A stretch of 29,587 nt of DNA from positions 1-29,587 of the forward strand of contig JNEN01000773.1 in the NCBI GenBank assembly GCA_000697355.1. Direction: 5' to 3'. The notes under the pieces were generated by a model that searched no databases, was not told the origin of the DNA, and saw only the letters and a program-made list of their open reading frames with translations. This document shows, piece after piece, positions 22,657 to 29,587 of the stretch. Position numbers and translations under genes: made by a program. This stretch comes from Syncephalastrum monosporum B8922 (Eukaryota; Mucoromycota; Mucoromycetes; Mucorales; Syncephalastraceae). The number at the start of each line of letters is the position of its first letter. Position 1 is the stretch's first letter.

Positions 22657-23295
22657 ATGACCACGACGACACCCCCCTCCCGGCATGCGTACCCACCCAT
22701 GATAGAACACACGCCGAGCAATATTTCGTCCATCTTTGCCGGGCCGCTCTCGTCGCCCCACACGCCCAAGAGACGCTCGCATCGATACCGGCATCCAGAG
22801 CACCATCGACGCGATGCATTCCAGCTCTTGCAAACGATTATCCAGGAGAATGAGAGGATCGAGCGGGAGGAGTATGAGGCGATGCTGCGCGACGCCCCGG
22901 AAATTGTTACCCGCCCAAAAGACAGCCAAGTTCCGCCAAGCATCCTCGTCAAACACACTGTCAGCACATCCTCTTCCTACTCTTCTTCCTCGTCTGCTTC
23001 CTCCGTGAACCCCGTCACTCGTTCGACCACAAACAGCCTACACCACTCAGGCCACGGTCAACCAACCCACGACCGCCATAGTTATATCCATAATCATATC
23101 CCTAATCAGAGTCATAATCAGAGTCATAACCATTCTCCTGTTCAGCATCATCACCACCACCACCACCCGTCAGTCCGGTTTGCTACTGGACCGCCCAAGG
23201 TGTTTCAAGGGAGCGCCATCATCTTGCCACACTCTCCACCGCCATCGCCCGACCACGAAGTCTCGACCTCCACCAAGTCCTCGTCTACCTTTTGA
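22657..23295 (+). CDS. His/Ser-rich protein of unknown function
   Basis: Single-exon frame of 212 aa starting at ATG 22657 behind a pyrimidine-rich leader. I do not recognise a family. The N-terminal third (about 20-90) is the only part with normal complexity: a basic patch (TPKRRSHRYRHPEHHRRDAF) and then an amphipathic helix of alternating charged residues (LLQTIIQENERIEREEYEAML). The rest is Ser-rich, then has SHNQ/HN repeats ending in a run of seven His, then a Pro/Ser-rich tail (PHSPPPSPDHE). The helix and its conserved look suggest a real protein, perhaps regulatory or a scaffold. No signal peptide or membrane segment is present. The opposite strand is also open over part of it, so coding status is probable, not proven. 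Confidence 0.55.
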   Translation: MTTTTPPSRHAYPPMIEHTPSNISSIFAGPLSSPHTPKRRSHRYRHPEHHRRDAFQLLQTIIQENERIEREEYEAMLRDAPEIVTRPKDSQVPPSILVKHTVSTSSSYSSSSSASSVNPVTRSTTNSLHHSGHGQPTHDRHSYIHNHIPNQSHNQSHNHSPVQHHHHHHHPSVRFATGPPKVFQGSAIILPHSPPPSPDHEVSTSTKSSSTF

Positions 23296-23709
23296 CATGC
23301 AACAGATACCCTCGCTTGGCGTCCTCATCACAGACTTTTAGGGCGTACACATTCAACACACGTACACATACACATACCCATACACATACACACACTCGCA
23401 CACACACACGTCGCATGCACACACATTTAACATAGTCTTGCATACAGTTATACGTACTTTATCGAACATGCGATTGCCACCGCCCTTATTTCGACCACAG
23501 CTCTTACCTTTGTACATACCGTTTCTCTTATTTATTATTATCTTTTTCTTTTTTTTCTTTTTTGCATGCTCTACTCTACTCTTTCACTCTATTTTGTCCT
23601 GCGCACAATATTTTGTTTCTCTAGTCCTCTTCTTCCGTTTGCATGTTCGATGAAACTTTCCTCATATATAGCATTTCTTGCTTTTTTGTTGTTTTATTAA
23701 TGATATTTC
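23296..23709. other. Convergent 3' region
   Basis: 414 bases between two convergent stop codons, holding the CA repeat, a T-rich block (23540-23565) and, on the minus strand at about 23692-23698, an AATAAAA that fits the polyadenylation signal of the WW-FF gene. Confidence 0.55.
23350..23426. repeat. CA-rich microsatellite (ACACATAC units)
   Basis: Repeated CACATACA/CACACA units follow the stop codon of the His-rich gene, probably in its 3' UTR. Confidence 0.8.
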
Positions 23710-25367
23710 TCAAACAAGTTCGTCTAGGTAATCACGAAACATGTCTTCTCGTTCTGTTCTTGATTCGATGGCGTGGTATCGATCGTCCTTTTCAAGAATG
23801 AGCTTTGCATCCCGCCATCGCATGCCAGGCACAATCGCTTTGGTTTCACGCAGCAGGCTGCGATAAGCGTCTTCCTTAGACTGTGTGCGCTTGGAGCGGA
23901 CATAGTCCTTGAACAGGGCCTCGCGCGTCCGTGATTCTTTGATGGCCTTGAACCGACTGTCATTCTTGGCCTTCCGCCGGAAGTCCTCCCAATACATCTT
24001 TTTGCTCCCTGTTACCATTTCTTGGAGCAATGATAAGTACTCTTCCTCAGGCGACTATGTTATTCGATGTCAATAAGGCATGGTGCTAGTTTCGTGTTTA
24101 TTGTTATTATTTAATTGTTATCCATTTACCTTTTGTCTTTCATGCTTGCGTGCCTCTTTCTGTTGCTCGGCCAAGACCCGGCAAAAGTTGTTGAATAAGT
24201 GCTTCCTTTTACTCAAGGGTTGCACCACTATCAGAACGAATCAAAGGAGGGAAGGATTCAAGTCCCCCAGTCCACATTAGGTTTTTTTCAGATCTTTTTA
24301 GCGAGCTTACTAACATACATGAGTAACGCGGATCGTTGATGATCTTGGGGAGCTCTCTCTCCCACGTGGAAAATGGAGAAATATCTTTTTCGGAAAGCAT
24401 AATCTACAAGGAAATAGAAAAAGACGTCAACTGATTCTCCTCTTACCAATCACTTCAACTTACTGTAAACTGCTCGACGCGTTCCTCATCAGGCACGCCT
24501 GGAATGATATCTTGCTGCGGTGATTGTTGTTGTGATGGTGGTTGTTGTGATGGTTGTTCCTGATGGAGTGAAGTCGTCTGTGCTGACGACTGAGGGGATT
24601 CTTGTCGCTCATGTGCCTCGGGTTTTGCATGATCCTCGATTACCTCAGCCTGTGGATGCTCTGGATGATTACTACGATTATTATCATCGGTGGCCCCGTT
24701 TCCTAGCGCTGCTTCCTCTTCTTGTCCTTCATCATGCTCTACTTCTGGCTCCATATTCTGCAGCTGCCACATGATATCCTCTTCTGTCAATCTATTCATT
24801 GATAAGTCCCGCCGCCCTTCTTCCGTTCAGCCAGCACTAGACTCACTCTGTCGTTTCAGCAGGCTCAACTGGCTCAGACGCATGCTTGACACGCTTTGAC
24901 TGCGTTGGATCGCGAACATCGTCGTCTTGATCTCTCGAGGATCGCTTCCTGTCAGCTTCCTCCTGCTCACTTTGCTTCATTTGTTGAATGGGAAGCTCCA
25001 GTTCAGGAGGCATATCCCAGACAGATTTCTTGTTTTCCTTGTCATAGTAGAATTCCAGTCCATCGGCTGTCTGGACCAAGTACCACCGCGTGCCCGGGAT
25101 GAGCTTCCTGTATAATTCGCTTGTGAGTACACGGTCGTGGTTCAATGTAAACTGCTACCTCTTTTTCTTGATTTTCGGCTTCTGCTCTTTAAGCAGGTCC
25201 GAAGATGTGCTGGGAGGCGGCTGTGAGGGCAAAGGAGGCGGTATGGCCGAATTGACAACAGGCGGAAACCACTGGCTTTGTCCTGTGAAAGCATTATACC
25301 AGTAGGGCCGGCCTTCGGGGCCGCGATGTTCAGTCCAACCGGGTGGCAATGGCATGGAAGTATTCAT
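23710..25367 (-). CDS. TCERG1: WW-FF domain protein, TCERG1/Urn1-like transcription-splicing factor
   Basis: Predicted 441-aa nuclear adaptor. Exons on the minus strand: 25367-25159, 25107-24847, 24791-24464, 24403-24319, 24227-24130, 24054-23710. WW1 lies at about 6-37 (LPPGWTEHR, YWYNAFTGQSQWFPP) and WW2 at about 75-108 (FYYDKENKKSVWDMPPEL). Between them is a basic KIKKKR; after WW2 comes an acidic, Gln/Pro-rich linker of about 150 residues. Three FF domains follow: about 259-311 (SPFSTWERELPKIINDPRY), 328-378 (KNDSRFKAI) and 388-438 (LEKDDRYHAI). FF1 and its flank are closest to human TCERG1 (CA150), whose WW domains bind splicing factors and whose FF repeats bind the phosphorylated RNA polymerase II tail. 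Human TCERG1 has three WW and six FF domains, so this is a compact version. Yeast Urn1 and fission-yeast dre4 are shorter relatives. Confidence 0.9.
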
Positions 25368-25642
25368 GTTGCTTGAATTTCTTTAAGTCGATAGTGTATA
25401 TACAATGTACTGTACTGTGCTGTACATGCAATCGTCAGTCATCTGTTCCCTCTTTCCGTCTTTTGGGTTTGGGAATTTACGCGCTTTCCAAAAAAAACAG
25501 TCCTGGTCCTGCCCAGCCTGAATTTACCCTTTCCACCGCCAGAATTCTTCCCAACTCTCCAGCCCCACCCCACGTATGGCAACTTGAACACAGCTTTCTT
25601 TCACTTTCTGTTCTAACTAGCCTACGAAATTTCGTTGCGAAA
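25368..25642. promoter_or_regulatory. Upstream region of the WW-FF gene
   Basis: 275 bases upstream of ATG 25367 (minus strand), up to the end of the gag-like relic. A TATATA at 25397-25402 is only 30 bases from the ATG, so its role as TATA box is doubtful. Nothing else is recognisable. Confidence 0.35.
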
Positions 25643-26984
25643 TCAGTTTCCCTGGACTACCCCTTCATTTTCGTTACATACACCTATATATATATAAGAT
25701 AAAACGTAGACTATCATATCATAATCAACAGGGAACCGGTCCCATTTGTTCATTTTGCCCGTGCTAAAGCAAGCCATAGCACCAGCGAGCGTTGGCTGCG
25801 GTCTGTGCTCGTATCTTGTCGGATGCTGAATCGGCCACTCGTCTGTTTCCATGCTGAGGAAAAATACGGCCTCTGTCTCCTGCATTGTGTTCAAAGGCAC
25901 GGTGTTCTGGTGGCCTCTTTCGTGCGCAGGCGGCGCACTATAGCGGGGCGGCGGGCCACCATGCTGTTTGCTTGCTAGAGGCTCAGCATTCACATCCGTA
26001 GCATGTTGTGATGGGTTGCGGCGATCGTCGGGAGGTCGAAATGGCTGGCGGTTCCTGTAGCCGCGGTAAGGTTGTCGCTGCTGTTGGCGAAGGGGCTGCT
26101 GTCTCTGCTGTGTCTGCCCCGAGTATTGTCCTTGCGGACGTGATACCGGCTGGGCCGACGTTTGTAATACGTATCCTGGAAAGGCTCTTCAGCGGCACGG
26201 CGTGCGGCATGCCGGGTGGCATCAGCCCGTGACAAGCCTTCTTGCAAGGCCTCTATCACATCTTGAGTCATGGTAGGAGCGTTATTGTCGATGCGCTTGC
26301 GGCCATGGTTCTCGAAGCTGTTGTATTCGTCGGCGTACAGCTCCATTGCCGGTCCGTAGGCGGCAACACCTTTATCCTGATCGGTGCCTTCACCAGCGAA
26401 GATCTTGCGAAATACCTTTCGGTACTACGGACTCGGAAAGGCGGACATGCGTATCACAGTATCCTTGCGCATAGCGCAAGTGCTCATCGAATGTCAAGGC
26501 ATTCCATGCTAAGCAGTGGCAGCGGATTCTCTCCTGGAGTTCGAACTTGAAGTTCGATTGGATCAGCCCTCCCTGATCCTCGAGCTCGGCATGCTCGGCG
26601 GCAATCTTCAAGCGTCGGTAGAAACTCGTGAGGCTCTCGTATCTGCCTCGCTTCATTGTCTCGAAATGGTTTCTGAGACGTAAGAGAACGTCTTCTGTGA
26701 CGAACTCGTTCTTTAGACGCTTCAAGATGTCATCAAAGGGCGTGCGGCTCGTTTGGTCACTAGCAAGTCTGCGCAGGTGCTGATCATAATATGTCTTTGC
26801 GGGAGAGCGCAGCTGGGCACGCAAGATCTGATTCTTTTGCTTGTCATCCGTGATGTTGCCAATGAAAAAACGGGACTCAAGGTGTTTCTTGAACCCGCGG
26901 AAATCTTCGTGTTCGAAGCCGTTTAGGACTTCAGGCCAGTGATGCTGAGCACTTTGTCTGGAAAGATTGCTTGGCGTGAGACAT
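25643..26984 (-). pseudogene. Retrotransposon gag-like gene, frame-shifted
   Basis: A gag-type capsid region runs on the minus strand in three consecutive frames. The first segment (about 26970-26390) has the helical gag core: FRGFKKHLESRF, a charged LRNHFETMKRGRYESLTSFY, then FELQERIRCHC. A one-base shift near 26425 moves the frame to a segment containing MELYADEY and ADATRHAARRAAEEP. A second shift at about 26100-26160 leads to a Gln/Arg/Pro-rich tail that ends at 25643. An ATG at 26984 starts in yet another frame. Neither shift fits an intron of normal length. No zinc knuckle, protease or polymerase is attached. A TATATAAG at 27113-27120 stands upstream. It is a decayed Ty3/Gypsy-like gag or, less likely, a gag-derived gene with sequencing errors. 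Confidence 0.55.
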
Positions 26985-27112
26985 AGAGAGAGAAATAGAC
27001 AGTACTGTAGAGAAAAAATACAAGGGACAAGAGAGTGAGTGAGACTGAACTTATATTGAAGTAAGTTGAGTATCAGGTAAAGATGTTATATCTATGTCTA
27101 TCCAACTATCGT

Positions 27113-27120
27113 CTTATATA
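27113..27120 (-). promoter_or_regulatory. TATA box upstream of the gag-like gene
   Basis: TATATAAG on the minus strand, about 130 bases before the ATG at 26984. It is followed by a pyrimidine-rich CTCACTCACTCTCTTGTCCC leader, an arrangement like that of the LTR copies further right, so it may be part of a diverged LTR. Confidence 0.4.
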
Positions 27121-27380
27121 GATTTCCAGTAATAAGATAATAAAATATTTTCATCAGGTATGATGTACCTGTGATTAAACATACTTGCATATGGAATTGT
27201 GCCACTAGTTAAGAGAAGCGGTACGCAAACTTCTTTACGGTTTTATTTGTCGTTAATTGGACCGGCGATGCAAGAGTTGAATAAGTGCATGATAGCAACC
27301 GATACAATGATTGAGTATAGAGGCAAGTCTAGACCTTTTCTACTAAGACGGAATAATCCGATGGATGATGGTTTACCACA

Positions 27381-27827
27381 GTAGGTGAACTATCGGCTAC
27401 CGTTAACGGCAACCGATGGATCCTGGTGGCTGTTGACTGCCTTACGAGCTACCAATTGCCCGCGTTGTTCCTGATGCAATCGGTGAAACTATCGCCGATT
27501 TTATTTACTAATAGATCGTGATTCGTTTGGATTTTAACCTGAAATTGTCACCGATCGCGGCCCGAACTTCATGTCCAAAGTTCTTGCACGCTACCTCAGT
27601 CGTATCAAGTTACGACACAACTTCACATCGGCTTTTCACCCACGCTCGAATGGCAAATGCGAACGCACTAATGGTGTGCTTAAACCTATGCTTCGCAAAT
27701 ACGCTATGGGGTGATACCTCGATGGGACGAATTTCTCGACGCTGCACTGTTCGCATGTCGCATCTGCAAACACCGCACTACAGGGTATTGTCCATTTTTA
27801 CTTGTTATCGGTCAACACCCTGAGATA
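27381..27827 (+). pseudogene. Broken Ty3/Gypsy-type integrase core
   Basis: Four colinear pieces of an rve integrase core lie in shifting frames. They are GNRWILVAVDCLTS (27381-27455) with the first catalytic Asp, VPDAIGETIADFIY (about 27466-27507), a third (27541-27711) with the second Asp in TDRGPNF and the Glu in NGKCERTNG, and after a TGA at 27712 a fourth (27714-27827) with PRWDEFLDAALFACR ending in GQHPEI. At least three frame breaks or stops make it non-functional. No reverse transcriptase is upstream and the C-terminal part is cut off by a repeat copy. Its strand is opposite to the gag relic, so the two are probably from different insertions. Confidence 0.85.
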
Positions 27828-28203
27828 TAGGGTAGGTAAGATAGAAAAATGAAGAGAGGAAAATAAAAGAGATAGATAACAGGAATAAGTCTGTGAGGAT
27901 GTGTGTAGGTTGTTTATAGAGGTAGTTGAACTTGTGCTCTGAACTGATGCTACTTGGGTTCTATCTTCTACCCTTTATATACACTTCTTGGATATTATAT
28001 TCAGATGCCTTTATCAGATGCTCGGTTTTGTACGAGTCAATCGGTCTATTAAGTGTGTAATAAAGATATTTCTGGATTGATCCAGGCCATGGTCCTTTTA
28101 CCATGTCTCATAATAAGCACCAATGTTATTGACGTGTCAGATCATATCATCATTGCCAAGCCAGTGAGACCTACTAATTCAGGTACTCAGCTCAGGTGCT
28201 AAT
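27821..28203 (-). mobile_element. LTR-like repeat, copy A (partial)
   Basis: 383 bp of the repeat, in inverse orientation (its 3' end, TATCTCA, is at 27821). It includes the TATA element (TATATAAAGG read on the minus strand, near 27980) and the CTCAGGTGCT stretch, but lacks the outer ~150 bases. It joins directly to the integrase relic on the left and to copy B on the right. It is more diverged from the others than C and D are from each other. Confidence 0.75.
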
Positions 28204-28283
28204 TGAGATATACTTTAGGTAGGAAGATAGAAAATGAAGAGAGGAAAATAAAGGTAACAGAGAAGTCTGTGAGAATGTGTGTG
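28204..28283 (-). mobile_element. LTR-like repeat, copy B (end fragment)
   Basis: About 80 bp matching the same 3' end of the repeat (TGAGATATA... to GAGAATGTGTGTG), then cut off. The break point is followed after five bases by the terminus of copy C, as if C was inserted into B. Confidence 0.7.
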
Positions 28284-28288
28284 GTAAA

Positions 28289-28826
28289 TGTCACCACTTA
28301 GTCTTAGAACGGTTACTCTCTATCTATACTGCCTAATAATAATACCGAGACATATTGTCCAGAACAAAGTGACAAAGTATTGCCGAGACAAGAATGTCTG
28401 AGATATCCGCTATTAGCCTGGTGCCCACACTAAGTGATGCCGGGACTTGTTATTATATTAGCACCTGAGCTGAGTACCTGAATTAGTAGGTCTCACTGGC
28501 TTGGCAATGACGATATGATCTGACACGTCAATAACATTGGTGCTTATTATGAGACATGGTAAAAGGACCATGGCCTGGCTCAATCCAGAAATACCCGCAT
28601 TACGCACTTAATAACCGATTGGTTCGTACATGACCGAACATCGGATAACGGCATCTGAATATAATATCCAAGTGTATATAAAGGGTAGAAGATAGAACCC
28701 AAGTAGCATTAGTTCAGAACACAAGTTCAACTACCTTATAAAACAACCTACACACATTCTCACATACTTCTTCTGTTATCTTTATTTTTCTCTCCACAAC
28801 CTCTATCTTACCTACCCTATATCTCA
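28289..28826 (+). mobile_element. LTR-like repeat, copy C (complete, ~538 bp)
   Basis: The only complete copy: it starts TGTCACCACTTAG and ends CTATATCTCA, with TG...CA ends typical of LTRs. Inside it are TATATAAAGGG near 28674, a likely R region (AGTTCAACTACC) and a pyrimidine-rich U5-like end. Copy D is an inverted near-identical match over almost all of it. The flanking pentamers (GTAAA and AATAA) do not form a clear target-site duplication, and no obvious primer-binding site follows the end. Confidence 0.75.
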
Positions 28827-29063
28827 AATAAAATGAAAATTTTATTTACTTGCAACAGGAGATATTTTACATCTGAATAAGAAATATTTTGTTATTTTAT
28901 AAACAACTATATTTCTAAAGTAATTATTATTTGCAAAATAATGATTATTTTCTTTTTTTATTTTAGTTACAAATAAAAGATATTTATAAGTAATCAAGAT
29001 AGATATTAGTAAAACGTTAATATGATTATTAATTCTAAACGTTGCTCTCTTGAATCTCATTTA
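28827..29063. other. AT-rich spacer between inverted repeats
   Basis: 237 bases with 42 G or C by hand count (about 18% GC), much lower than the rest of the window. No protein-coding potential is credible; open frames exist only because of the composition. It contains the palindrome ATCTCAT-TT-ATGAGAT at its right border, which includes the end of copy D. Confidence 0.7.
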
Positions 29064-29587
29064 TGAGATATAGGTAGGAAGATAGAAAGAGAAAATAAAG
29101 GTAACAGAAGAAGTCTGTGAGAATGTGTGTAGGTTGTTTATAAGGTAGTTGAACTTGTGTTCTGAACTGATACTACTTGGGTTCTATCTTCTACCCTTTA
29201 TATACACTTCTTGGATATTATATTCAGATGCCGTTATCCGATGTTCGGTCTTGTACGAACCAATCGGTTATTAAGTGCGTAATGCGGATATTTCTGGAAT
29301 GAGCCAGGCCATGGTCCTTTTACCATGTCTCATAATAAACACCAATGTTATTGACGTGTCAGATCATATCGTCATTGCCAAGCCAGTGAGACCTACTAAT
29401 TCAGGTACTCAGCTCAGGTGCTAATATAATAACAAGTCCCGGCATCACTTAGTGTGGGCACTAGGCTAATAACGGATATCTCAGACATTCTTGTCTCGGC
29501 AATACTTTGTCACTTTGTTCTGGACAACATGTCTCGGTATTATTATTAGGCAGTATAGATGGAGAGTAACCGTTCTAAGACTAAGTG
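29064..29587 (-). mobile_element. LTR-like repeat, copy D (inverted, cut by the window end)
   Basis: 524 bp, reverse complement of copy C, with its 3' end (TATATCTCA) at 29064. By comparison with C only about six terminal bases (GTGACA) are missing at 29587. Together with C it forms an inverted repeat with arms of about 530 bp. Confidence 0.75.

Noticed and set aside
24255..24280. GATTCAAGTCCCCC, a possible tRNA T-arm inside an intron of the WW-FF gene
   Set aside because: The T stem does not pair and no other arm is visible.
28842..29060. 72-codon minus-strand frame in the spacer
   Set aside because: The composition is about 18% GC and residues are mostly Ile, Asn, Lys, Tyr and Phe, as expected from random AT-rich DNA.
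28289..29587. CRISPR-like or satellite array at the right end
   Set aside because: Copies are long (about 535 bp), few, and in both orientations with TG...CA ends and a TATA box; this fits LTRs, not an array of short repeats.

Overview
The window is nuclear DNA of a filamentous fungus, most likely an early-diverging one (Mucoromycota). The evidence is intron-rich genes with short introns (mostly 43-110 nt, GT-AG with a few GC-AG), a DNA topoisomerase III of the beta type that the model Dikarya yeasts lack, a Zn2Cys6-PAS regulator, and AT-rich intergenic DNA around more GC-rich exons. The genus cannot be fixed from the sequence alone. The window opens with 31 T residues and stops about 6 bases short of the end of a repeat, so it may be a whole contig bounded by repeats.

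Layout, left to right. 64-1979 (+): Zn2Cys6 transcription factor with a PAS domain. 1980-3810: mostly empty, with one weak open segment on the minus strand. 3887-5304 (+): three-RRM protein of the TIA-1/Pub1 type. 5666-6240 (-) and 8865-9467 (-): two paralogous four-helix membrane proteins, MAPEG-like, with identical exon architecture. 10274-10799 (-): secreted EF-hand protein of the nucleobindin/Ssp120 type. 11813-15143 (-): topoisomerase III beta in 15 exons. 16028-20731 (+): SWI/SNF-RSC catalytic ATPase (STH1/SNF2) in 12 exons, head to head with the topoisomerase. 22657-23295 (+): His/Ser-rich protein of unknown function. 23710-25367 (-): WW-FF protein of the TCERG1/Urn1 type.

The right end, from about 25.6 kb, is transposon graveyard. 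It holds a frame-shifted gag-like gene (-), a broken Ty3/Gypsy-type integrase (+), and a nest of four copies of one approximately 535-bp LTR-like repeat. The last two copies face each other across a 237-bp spacer of about 18% GC, forming a very large inverted repeat.

Functionally the single-copy genes are mostly housekeeping nuclear functions: chromatin remodelling, DNA/RNA topology, transcription-splicing coupling, RNA binding and transcription regulation. Nothing links them into a pathway; the order looks like ordinary fungal gene order. I do not see a clearly new multi-gene system. The points most worth following are the inverted LTR hairpin, the conserved GC-AG introns, the ambiguous first intron of the topoisomerase, its RG-rich last exon, and the gag-like gene with its own TATA box.
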